A stretch of 9,929 nucleotides of DNA from an uncultured Caryophanales bacterium. Lineage in GTDB: Bacteria > Bacillota_I > Bacilli_A > RF39 > UBA660. This document shows positions 1-5,739 of this stretch, one piece after another. Each line of letters begins with the position of its first letter. Positions within the stretch are counted from its first letter, which is position 1. The notes beneath the pieces were generated by a model that saw nothing but the letters and a program-made list of their open reading frames with translations, was not told where the DNA came from and ran no database searches. A program made the position numbers and the translations under genes. The stretch spans positions 1 to 9,929 of the forward strand of contig CAMVPJ010000038.1 of NCBI GenBank assembly GCA_947169395.1. The letters run 5' to 3'.

Positions 1-68
1 TATTTTCCCGTTAATGTTTAGATTTTTTTGAGACATTTTCAAAAACTATTGACATAGATTTTTAAAAA

Positions 69-1001
69 TCACTTTTGGTTAGTCTCTCTTACTATATATA
101 TTGGTCTTTTTTTAGTTTCTAAATATACCTTAGATAAATATCTACCAATAATACCAATACATAGTAATTGTACACCACTTACTAAAAGAATAATACATAC
201 TAGTGATGGCCAACCACCAACAGGATCTCCATAAATAAGAGTTCTAATAATTACAAATATGATTGCAACAAGAGCAAGAAAGCAGAAGAATATTCCAAAG
301 AAAGATGCAAGAAGTAATGGAGCCGTTGAAAACGAAGTAATACCATCTATTGCATATTTACATAATCCAAAGAAAGACCATTTAGTTTTACCTGCAACTC
401 TTTTTACATTCTCATAACTAATCCATTTAGTTTTAAAACCCACAAAACTAAATATCCCTTTGGAATATCTATTATATTCATTAAGTGATAGTATTGCATC
501 TACTACATATCGCTTCATCATTCTAAAGTCGCGAGCTCCATCAACCATTTCAGTGTCAGACATCTTATCAATTAACTTGTACCACGCTTTAGAAAATATA
601 CTTCTTACCTTAGGTTCTCCACACCTAGTTACTCTACGAGTTGCGACCACATCATAATCCTCTTGTAAATAATTATACATATCTATTAAGTATTTAGGTG
701 GATCTTGCAAATCTGCATCCATCAAAGCAACATAATCCCCTTTTGCATAAGTAAGACCTGCAAGCATTGCTGCTTCCTTACCAAAATTTCTAGAAAAAGA
801 TATATACTTAACCCTAGAATCACTCTTAGATAAATCTTTAATAATACTTAAAGTCTTATCCTTAGAACCATCATCAACAAATAAAAACTCAAAATCAACA
901 TTATCTAACTTCTTACTAACTCCATCAATTTCTTTATAAAATATAGGTAATACCTCACTCTCATTATAACAAGATATAACCACACTAATTAATTTCTTCA
1001 T
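69..1001 (-). CDS. GT2 family glycosyltransferase (DPM1/GtrB-like, two C-terminal membrane helices)
   Basis: Likely transfers a sugar from a nucleotide sugar to polyprenyl phosphate at the inner face of the membrane, supplying a lipid-linked donor for cell-envelope glycosylation. The 310-residue protein opens with a GT-A strand (LISVVISCYNE, residues 4-14). It has VDDGS at 42-46 and the metal/nucleotide motif DADLQDPP at 95-102, which is typical of DPM1/GtrB/ArnC-type enzymes. Two hydrophobic segments follow at about 228-255 and 264-288, then a basic tail, as in GtrB. The reading frame can be extended to an ATG at 1016, but the ATG at 1001 is preferred: it has AGAGG (1007-1011) five bases upstream and starts right at the conserved core. 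It is the last gene of the GNAT-ASCH-GT operon, and its Shine-Dalgarno overlaps the ASCH stop. No clear terminator follows in bases 1-68. The sugar and acceptor are not readable from the sequence. Confidence 0.93.
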   Translation of the reverse strand: MKKLISVVISCYNESEVLPIFYKEIDGVSKKLDNVDFEFLFVDDGSKDKTLSIIKDLSKSDSRVKYISFSRNFGKEAAMLAGLTYAKGDYVALMDADLQDPPKYLIDMYNYLQEDYDVVATRRVTRCGEPKVRSIFSKAWYKLIDKMSDTEMVDGARDFRMMKRYVVDAILSLNEYNRYSKGIFSFVGFKTKWISYENVKRVAGKTKWSFFGLCKYAIDGITSFSTAPLLLASFFGIFFCFLALVAIIFVIIRTLIYGDPVGGWPSLVCIILLVSGVQLLCIGIIGRYLSKVYLETKKRPIYIVRETNQK

Positions 1002-1002
1002 A

Positions 1003-1011
1003 CTAACCTCT
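1003..1011 (-). promoter_or_regulatory. Ribosome binding site overlapping the ASCH stop; sets the glycosyltransferase start
   Basis: On the minus strand AGAGG (1011-1007) is followed by TTAGT and then ATG at 1001. The TAG (1005-1003) inside the spacer is the stop of the ASCH gene, so the two genes are probably translationally coupled. Confidence 0.7.
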
Positions 1012-1395
1012 ATCATCGTAATTCCATAAACCTAATTTACCATTTACACTAATTCTTTCTTCTTTTTTATATTTTACTATATTATCAAGCTTCCATGCAT
1101 ATAACCCCACATGATTATTCCTTCCATATACAAGTTTATTACTTATTTCTAACTCTTCTTGCATCTTATCATCAACTAATATACAATCTACTAATTCAAC
1201 CTCACCTATTATATATCCAAAAGAATAATCTAAGTTATAATCATTAAATAAATCTAAATTATTTTTTTCAACACTTTTTCCAGCATGAATTAATATCTTA
1301 CCACAAAAACTCGTTTTCCAACTTCTAAACTCATACTTTTTATAACCATTAATAATTAAACTAGCCCAAGGCTCCTTTACCGTTAATACTTTCAT
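1003..1395 (-). CDS. ASCH domain protein (PUA-like fold, putative RNA/nucleotide binding)
   Basis: A 130-residue stand-alone ASCH protein. ASCH domains share the PUA-like beta-barrel and are thought to bind RNA or modified nucleosides; one bacterial relative is an N4-acetylcytidine amidohydrolase. Seen here: the N-terminal strand VLTVKEPWASLI (residues 3-14), the signature NGYKKYEFR (16-24, the GxKxxExR motif), GKILIHAGK (32-40), GEVELVDCI (64-72) and the closing GKLGLWNY (119-126). Its ATG lies just after the GNAT stop, and an AGAGGT Shine-Dalgarno (1404-1399) overlaps that stop. Co-transcription with an acetyltransferase makes acetyl-nucleoside chemistry a tempting idea, but that is inference only. 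The domain call is firm; the function is open. Confidence 0.88.
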   Translation of the reverse strand: MKVLTVKEPWASLIINGYKKYEFRSWKTSFCGKILIHAGKSVEKNNLDLFNDYNLDYSFGYIIGEVELVDCILVDDKMQEELEISNKLVYGRNNHVGLYAWKLDNIVKYKKEERISVNGKLGLWNYDDRG

Positions 1396-1396
1396 A

Positions 1397-1855
1397 TTAC
1401 CTCTTTAAATCCATATAATATAGTTTTTCTTTATCACTTAAATTCTTAATATACTTCGCCCCAAACTTCTCATAATAATTATCAAGTTCACTCTTTAAAT
1501 ATATCTTATCATATCCTAAATTCTTACATTCATTAATTAAAGCATCATTTAATATTTTAGAATAATGTTTACCACGATACTCACTTTTTACATACATAGT
1601 TGCATACCATGGAGTATAATCATAATTATCATCATATTTAAATAAAGATATAAAACCTATTAATTTATCATCTTCAAATAAACCTAAAACAAGAATAATA
1701 TTATCATTAATCCCATTTAATACATCAGATACTCTCTTATTTAATATCTCTTTAAAACTATCTTTCTTATAATTACTACCCCACTCTACAGAAGATAAAT
1801 AGAAATATTCTTCTAAACATTCCTTATTATCTTTAATACTTTTAACATATAACAT
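1397..1855 (-). CDS. GNAT family N-acetyltransferase
   Basis: A 152-residue acetyl-CoA-dependent acyltransferase of the GNAT fold. The family uses a beta-bulge and a pyrophosphate-binding loop to hold acetyl-CoA. Here motif A is YVKSEYRGKHYSKILNDAL (residues 88-106), with RGKHYS standing in for the usual Q/RxxGxG/A, and motif B is DNYYEKFGAKYIK (125-137). The central strands IILVLGLFEDDKLIGFISLF (53-72) also fit. The substrate cannot be told from sequence. It is the first gene of a three-gene operon with ASCH and glycosyltransferase genes, behind an extended -10 promoter. The start at 1855 has GGTGA a few bases upstream. A second ATG at 1860 is out of frame. Confidence 0.88.
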   Translation of the reverse strand: MLYVKSIKDNKECLEEYFYLSSVEWGSNYKKDSFKEILNKRVSDVLNGINDNIILVLGLFEDDKLIGFISLFKYDDNYDYTPWYATMYVKSEYRGKHYSKILNDALINECKNLGYDKIYLKSELDNYYEKFGAKYIKNLSDKEKLYYMDLKR

Positions 1856-1879
1856 AACATCACCATTTCTCTTAACAAG

Positions 1880-1888
1880 ATTATACCA
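1880..1888 (-). promoter_or_regulatory. Extended -10 promoter of the GNAT-ASCH-glycosyltransferase operon
   Basis: The minus strand reads TGGTATAAT, a consensus extended -10 (TGn-TATAAT), about 25 bases before the GNAT start at 1855. The -35 position has only a weak match. It directly abuts the U-tract of a hairpin (1888-1913). Confidence 0.65.
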
Positions 1889-1913
1889 AAAAATAGTAGC
1901 ATAATCTACTATC
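1888..1913 (-). terminator. Terminator-like hairpin just upstream of the GNAT promoter
   Basis: On the minus strand ATAGTAG (1912-1906) pairs with CTACTAT (1899-1893) around a six-base loop, with one more G-U pair, followed by six T. This has the form of a small intrinsic terminator. It is AU-rich, so its strength is doubtful. What it would terminate is unclear, because the CotD-like gene already has its own terminator at 2061-2081. Confidence 0.45.
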
Positions 1914-2060
1914 TTATTACTAATTTTCTATACAAGAATTTCTAAGTATAGCAACACTTAATAAGTAATTATTAGATGCATTTAACACATATAACTACAT
2001 ATCATACTATATACCTCTAGGCAAGTCCCAAATAAATTCTTTTGCTAAATTATTTATATC
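1914..2060 (-). other. Gap with no intact gene; possible decayed coding remnant
   Basis: About 150 bases between two terminator-like hairpins hold no convincing ORF. One minus-strand frame, interrupted by TAG at 2009-2007 and 1997-1995, reads protein-like pieces: NNLAKEFIWDLPRGI before the first stop and LNASNNYLLSVAILRN after the second. No start codon with a ribosome binding site belongs to it. It may be a gene remnant, a small RNA bounded by the 1888-1913 hairpin, or chance. Confidence 0.2.
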
Positions 2061-2081
2061 AAAAAAGTAGCTAGTGCTACT
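2061..2081 (-). terminator. Intrinsic terminator after the CotD-like gene
   Basis: The minus strand reads AGTAGC, loop ACTA, GCTACT (2081-2066), followed by a run of six T, one base after the TAA stop (2085-2083). The stem is six perfect base pairs, short but well placed. Confidence 0.7.
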
Positions 2082-2082
2082 A

Positions 2083-2343
2083 TTATTGAAAATTACAACA
2101 AGAACCACAGTCTTCATTATACACTTGGTTTTCTTCTGAACAACTATATTGTGGTGTATAAGTATGTTTATAGATGTGTTTATTAATTACGTGAGTATGT
2201 ATTGGACATACATGTGGTACTTCATGGTAGTATTCTTTTTCAATACATTTATTAATTGTTGGTTCTACTATTTCTCTTTCCATACATCCTTGATTCATGT
2301 TGTTACAACAACACCCGTATCCTTTATTAAATAAATTAAACAT
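2083..2343 (-). CDS. CotD-like Cys/His-rich spore coat protein
   Basis: An 86-residue protein with ten Cys, including CCC at 11-13 and CC at 82-83, and a His-rich core, HEVPHVCPIHTHVINKHIYK (residues 40-59). The layout resembles the CotD family of Bacillus coat proteins: a Cys-rich N-terminus, a central HxHxxxxxH-type segment, and a Cys pair near the C-terminus. It has no signal peptide or membrane segment. Coat proteins of this type are made in the mother cell late in sporulation and are cross-linked into the coat. The start is secured by a near-perfect Shine-Dalgarno (AGGAGGT, 2354-2348) four bases upstream. The gene stands alone between the hipA-like terminator and its own terminator, and a sporulation-type -10 box lies in front. 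The alternative is an unrelated metal-binding small protein; family assignment is by pattern, not by search. Confidence 0.65.
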   Translation of the reverse strand: MFNLFNKGYGCCCNNMNQGCMEREIVEPTINKCIEKEYYHEVPHVCPIHTHVINKHIYKHTYTPQYSCSEENQVYNEDCGSCCNFQ

Positions 2344-2347
2344 AATT

Positions 2348-2371
2348 ACCTCCTATCTACCATATAGTATG
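2348..2371 (-). promoter_or_regulatory. Candidate sigma-E/K-type -10 box and strong RBS of the CotD-like gene
   Basis: The minus strand has CATACTATA (2371-2363), a full match to the CATAnnnTA -10 consensus of the mother-cell sigma factors E and K. AGGAGGT follows at 2354-2348 and ATG at 2343. The -35 region would fall inside the upstream terminator and shows no good match, so the sigma assignment is tentative. Confidence 0.4.
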
Positions 2372-2376
2372 AATAA

Positions 2377-2420
2377 AAAAAATAATGGAATGTGTTATAG
2401 TTTAATTAATTCCATTATTT
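2377..2420 (-). terminator. Intrinsic terminator of the hipA-like gene (repeat copy 1)
   Basis: On the minus strand AAATAATGGAAT (2420-2409) pairs perfectly over 12 bp with ATTCCATTATTT (2391-2380), around a 17-base loop, and runs into eight or more T. The stem starts inside the TAA stop (2421-2419) of the hipA-like gene. Confidence 0.8.
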
Positions 2421-2428
2421 AACTATTT
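2377..2428. repeat. 52-bp perfect direct repeat, copy 1
   Basis: Identical base for base to 3652-3703, at an offset of exactly 1,275 bp. It contains the terminator hairpin plus the last codons of the hipA-like gene. Identity stops at 2429 on one side and, apart from a difference in A-tract length, at 2376 on the other. Confidence 0.97.
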
Positions 2429-3609
2429 TCTATTATACTCTTTAATTTATTAATTTGCCTATTTAATAAAATACACAATCTATTAATTCTTCTATCTGAC
2501 ATATTAGTAATATTTTGATATTTATGTAACAAATCATCAAACCATTCTACAATACCATCTAATTTAGAAATATCTATTCTTTTTATATTTTTAACTACTT
2601 TTATTATTTCATTAAAAGGTTTAATTTCATAGAATAAACGTCCATATCCTGAAATAATTACTTCTTCATCATTATAATCTTGAATATTTAGACTTTGTCC
2701 ATTATCAAATATAGGTGCAACATCTACCCACTTTAATGTATTAACATCTCTTATAATACCAAAATTATTTAAATGTCTATCTTCATTCATAATAAGAAAG
2801 TCTAGTATATACATATTTTCTAATTTAATCTTTGCATCTTTAATATTATGTTCTTCAAGTACTTTAACATAATCCTCATAGTCTTCTAAACTATCATGTC
2901 TATTCATATTATTTATAACTTGATATGCAGTAATAAGTTCAGTATCTTTGTTAATAAAACAAGGACATTTTGAAACGACTATATCTTTGTAAGTATCTAA
3001 TGTATATGTCACATGATCAAAACCTAATCTTTTGCATATCTCACTAGCTAATACCTCATTAAATGGCTGTAATACTTCATTTTTATATCCACCTTTTAAT
3101 AAATATCTGGTATTATTTTCAATAATCCATGCTTTTTTTAACATTCCATCTGTTGTATTATTAGGTGTTTTTAATGATTTTTCACTCATTACTGTTTTAC
3201 TATTTAATGATAAAGATGCCTCCATAAATTCAGAATAATCAAAGTCATGATCAAAGAAATTAATGTCATCATACTTTATATTACTTTCATACGGTTTAAT
3301 CCAGTATTGGTCGGATAAAGATAAACCAAATGCTTTATCTAATAATTCATCAGGTGAATAAATATTAAGTCTATGTAATAACAAGTCCAATTTATCTCTC
3401 CAAGATGGAATTCCTCTTCCTTTAAACCATTCACTTAAATTAGTTCTAAATGGATTATTATTAAAATCATCTTTATCATAAAAACTATGTAAAATGTAAG
3501 GAGCATATTCAATATTTTTTACTTCAATTATTTTTGTAAATGCTTTAACTGCATCATCATATTCTGCAACTAATACTTCTGTGTTTTTATTCATTAGTAT
3601 ACACTTCAT
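2419..3609 (-). CDS. HipA-like Ser/Thr kinase, stand-alone (no HipB)
   Basis: A 396-residue protein with a HipA-type kinase fold in its C-terminal half. Visible motifs: TTDGMLKKAWI (152-162, glycine-loop region), LLKGG with the ATP-site Lys172, FNEVLASEICKRLG (183-196), the catalytic loop MNEDRHLNNFG (274-284, with Asp277 and Asn282), and IFDNGQSL (300-307, with metal-binding Asp302). The spacings resemble E. coli HipA. About 150 residues precede the kinase and include WFKGRGIP and LSLSDQYWIKP, as in the larger HipA-like proteins of Firmicutes. HipA kinases phosphorylate targets such as glutamyl-tRNA synthetase and cause growth arrest. Here no HTH antitoxin gene (HipB) adjoins, so this may be a stand-alone kinase rather than a toxin. 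It has its own promoter, a strong RBS (AGAGGTGA) and a terminator, and it is bracketed by perfect repeats, which suggests a mobile single-gene module. Confidence 0.88.
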   Translation of the reverse strand: MKCILMNKNTEVLVAEYDDAVKAFTKIIEVKNIEYAPYILHSFYDKDDFNNNPFRTNLSEWFKGRGIPSWRDKLDLLLHRLNIYSPDELLDKAFGLSLSDQYWIKPYESNIKYDDINFFDHDFDYSEFMEASLSLNSKTVMSEKSLKTPNNTTDGMLKKAWIIENNTRYLLKGGYKNEVLQPFNEVLASEICKRLGFDHVTYTLDTYKDIVVSKCPCFINKDTELITAYQVINNMNRHDSLEDYEDYVKVLEEHNIKDAKIKLENMYILDFLIMNEDRHLNNFGIIRDVNTLKWVDVAPIFDNGQSLNIQDYNDEEVIISGYGRLFYEIKPFNEIIKVVKNIKRIDISKLDGIVEWFDDLLHKYQNITNMSDRRINRLCILLNRQINKLKSIIENS

Positions 3610-3615
3610 GGTTAA

Positions 3616-3646
3616 TCACCTCTGTTTTATTACCACTATTATATCA
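3616..3646 (-). promoter_or_regulatory. Extended -10 promoter and RBS of the hipA-like gene
   Basis: The minus strand has TGATATAAT (3646-3638), a consensus extended -10, and AGAGGTGA (3623-3616) six bases before the ATG at 3609. The -35 region would lie in the mtaB terminator and is weak. The leader is very short, about 20 to 25 bases. Confidence 0.65.
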
Positions 3647-3651
3647 TAAAT

Positions 3652-3695
3652 AAAAAATAATGGAATGTGTTATAGTTTAATTAATTCCATTATTT
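3652..3695 (-). terminator. Intrinsic terminator of the rsmE-mtaB operon (repeat copy 2)
   Basis: Same 12-bp stem, 17-base loop and T-tract as at 2377-2420. The stem begins in the last codons of mtaB and contains its TAA stop (3692-3690). Confidence 0.8.
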
Positions 3696-3703
3696 AACTA
3701 TTT
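3652..3703. repeat. 52-bp perfect direct repeat, copy 2
   Basis: Identical to 2377-2428. It covers the end of mtaB and its terminator. The following promoter regions of the hipA-like and CotD-like genes also look distantly similar (ATTTATGATATA against ATTCATACTATA, then TGGTA in both), so the homologous stretch may once have been longer. Confidence 0.97.
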
Positions 3704-4967
3704 CTCCATCTAGTAAAGGATAACTATTCTTAAGTACTTTTACTTCAATTATCTTATTAAGTAATTCATGAGATCCTTTTACTCTAATTTTAAGATAATT
3801 ATCAGTATGACCTATTAAATATCCTTCTTTATATACCTCAGGCAATAATAATACAGTTTTATTAATAAACTTATTCATGTAATTATTCTCTAGTTCATTA
3901 CTTAACTCAACTAACTTTTTAACTCTATTTTTCTTAGTTACATCATCTATATGATTAGGAATACTCTCTGCTTTGGTATTCTTTCTTAAAGAAAATGGAA
4001 ATACATGTATCTTAGAGAAATTAATCTTCTTTATAGTATCTATAGTTTCATTAAATAACTCATCTGTTTCACTAGGAAAACCTACTATTACATCGGTAGT
4101 AATAGATATATCTTTTCTAATACTTCTTATTTTATTAATTTTATCTATAAAGTACTCTTTATCATACTTTCTATTCATTAATTTTAAAATAGTATTAGAA
4201 CCACTTTGCAAGGGTATATGTAAGTGTGATACTAAATTAGAATTATTCTTAAGTACATCTAACACTTCATCAGTTATCTCAGTTATTTCAATAGATGATA
4301 TTCTAAGACGTTCTAAACCCTTAATTTTAACAAGTCTATTAAGTAATTTTGCAAAACCATAATTAATATCTGCTCCATAATGTCCAGTGTGAATACCCGT
4401 TAACACTACCTCTTTATGTCCTTCTTTAATTAGATTATTTACTTCTTCTATAACTAACTCCGGATCTTTACTACGTACTTTACCTCTTGCATAAGGAATA
4501 ATACAATAGCTACAGAAGTTCTCACAACCATCTTCTATTTTTACAAATGATCTTGTTTTATCAAAATTATTAAGACACATATCTTCAAACTTATCATCTT
4601 TAAAATCAGTTATATCTATAATTTGTTTTTTTGTTTTTATATATTCATTTATATAATCTACTATTTTACTCTTTCCTTTATTCCCTATAATAACCTTAAC
4701 GTCTAAGTCTTTTAAATAAACAGAATTTACCTGTGTCATACATCCACAGGCTACTGTAATTTTATTAGGATGATTACGAAGGACTCTTCTAATTATTTTT
4801 AATGATTTATTATCAGAAGTATTAGTAACAGTACAAGTATTTATGATATAGATATCACTATCATCTTCATTACCTTGTACATATCCATTTGCTTCTAAAT
4901 TTTCCTTCATAATATTAGATTCATATGAGTTAACTTTACATCCTAAATTATATATATAAAACTTCAT
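3690..4967 (-). CDS. mtaB: MtaB, tRNA t6A37 methylthiotransferase (radical SAM)
   Basis: Converts N6-threonylcarbamoyladenosine at position 37 of ANN-decoding tRNAs to its 2-methylthio form, which stabilises codon pairing. The 425-residue protein shows the full family layout. The N-terminal UPF0004 domain has Cys10 (NLGCKVNSYES), Cys45 (NTCTVTNTSDNKS) and Cys74 (ACGCMTQ) for the auxiliary iron-sulfur cluster. The radical SAM motif is CENFCSYC (Cys148, Cys152, Cys155), followed by IIPYARGKVRS. A TRAM domain lies at about 365-425. The NLGCKVNxYES start and VTNxxDxKS pattern mark MtaB rather than MiaB or RimO. Its ATG shares one base (TAATG) with the stop of the upstream gene, so translation is probably coupled. 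In other Firmicutes mtaB directly follows rsmE; here one gene intervenes. Confidence 0.95.
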   Translation of the reverse strand: MKFYIYNLGCKVNSYESNIMKENLEANGYVQGNEDDSDIYIINTCTVTNTSDNKSLKIIRRVLRNHPNKITVACGCMTQVNSVYLKDLDVKVIIGNKGKSKIVDYINEYIKTKKQIIDITDFKDDKFEDMCLNNFDKTRSFVKIEDGCENFCSYCIIPYARGKVRSKDPELVIEEVNNLIKEGHKEVVLTGIHTGHYGADINYGFAKLLNRLVKIKGLERLRISSIEITEITDEVLDVLKNNSNLVSHLHIPLQSGSNTILKLMNRKYDKEYFIDKINKIRSIRKDISITTDVIVGFPSETDELFNETIDTIKKINFSKIHVFPFSLRKNTKAESIPNHIDDVTKKNRVKKLVELSNELENNYMNKFINKTVLLLPEVYKEGYLIGHTDNYLKIRVKGSHELLNKIIEVKVLKNSYPLLDGEIVK

Positions 4968-5725
4968 TATAGATTATTCCTAAATTCTATTAAGGCTTTA
5001 AGGAAATCTTCATTTTTCTTTATCTCTTTATCTACAGTATCTCCAGCTACTTGTTCTACTTCTACTTTATTATTAGTATTTGAAAAACTATTTATTTTCT
5101 TATATTCGTAGTTAGGTATATCACGACCAAACACAGGAGATATAACCTCAGAGTTTTTAAACTTCTTAGGTTTTTCATCTATATCAAGTTCATCAATAAT
5201 ATCTAAATGACTCTTATTTGCATAATTATCTATAGAATCAAGTGTTGTATCGAATACAGGAGTTTCTATTGTAGATGGAGCATTATCAAGATAGCTACTA
5301 TCAAGATTCATCTCAGACTCTAAAGCAGCTACAAAGTCAGTCTCACTTTGTTCATCATCTACAACTTCAATCTTATTATTATTAACACTATCAAGTAATT
5401 CTTGATAACTAATAATAGCTTGTTGCTCCTGTTCATCTTCAAACTTTTTAACAATCTCCTCTGGATCAGCTTCTACATCTTGTTGCATTTTTGCTAAAAC
5501 CTGTTCAAGTTCAAAAGCAACCTCAGGCTTATAAGTATCATTAACCTCAGTATCATTAGTATCATCATTTACTATATCTTCAATCTCTTTAAAATCAGCT
5601 TTAATCTTCTTTCTTTTTCTTTGATTAAGACATAATATTGTTAAAATAATATTCAAAATTAAAAGTGCGATTATTATTCCAACATATAAGTAAAAATTAC
5701 TATTCAAAATATTTAATAACTTCAC
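4967..5725 (-). CDS. Single-pass membrane protein with long acidic cytoplasmic tail, unknown function
   Basis: Not recognised. The 252-residue product has one hydrophobic segment near the N-terminus (about residues 13-33), followed by a strongly basic stop-transfer patch (QRKRKKIK, 35-42). The rest is mostly Asp/Glu-rich, low in predicted globular structure, with a part that could be helical (ELEQVLAKMQQDVEADPEEI). The C-terminus FLKALIEFRNNL looks more conserved and could be a short docking motif. The topology suggests a short outside part and a cytoplasmic tail. Translation starts at GTG (5725), supported by AGGAG seven bases upstream. It lies between rsmE and mtaB in one operon and overlaps mtaB by one base, yet nothing in it suggests RNA modification. 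Confidence 0.8.
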   Translation of the reverse strand: MKLLNILNSNFYLYVGIIIALLILNIILTILCLNQRKRKKIKADFKEIEDIVNDDTNDTEVNDTYKPEVAFELEQVLAKMQQDVEADPEEIVKKFEDEQEQQAIISYQELLDSVNNNKIEVVDDEQSETDFVAALESEMNLDSSYLDNAPSTIETPVFDTTLDSIDNYANKSHLDIIDELDIDEKPKKFKNSEVISPVFGRDIPNYEYKKINSFSNTNNKVEVEQVAGDTVDKEIKKNEDFLKALIEFRNNL

Positions 5726-5739
5726 AGTATCACTCCTAA

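Noticed and set aside
1..36. Minus-strand frame from ATG at 36 running off the window edge (MSQKNLNINGKI)
   Set aside because: Twelve codons only, with no Shine-Dalgarno in front. It could be the start of the next gene of the operon, but cannot be supported from this window.
49..54. TTGACA on the plus strand as a -35 box
   Set aside because: No -10 hexamer at the expected distance and no plus-strand gene in the window.
14..55. Short minus-strand ORF starting MSIVFENVSKK, which resembles an ABC ATPase start
   Set aside because: It stops after 14 codons and has no ribosome binding site; the likeness is chance.
57..70. 14-base perfect palindrome GATTTTTAAAAATC at the end of the glycosyltransferase gene, considered as a terminator
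   Set aside because: All A/T but the ends, no room for a loop, and no T-tract after it on the minus strand.
460..657. Plus-strand open frames opposite the glycosyltransferase, mtaB, rsmE and HerA-like genes
   Set aside because: They are antisense shadows of clear genes, with no ribosome binding sites and no recognisable motifs.
1981..2003. Seven-codon minus-strand ORF (MICSYMC) with AGAGGT upstream, considered as a leader peptide
   Set aside because: The codons show no attenuation logic and the nearest gene is over 120 bases away behind a separate promoter.
2377..3703. The 52-bp repeats considered as IS ends or a CRISPR array
   Set aside because: They are direct, not inverted; only two copies exist, 1,275 bp apart; and the gene between is a kinase, not a transposase.
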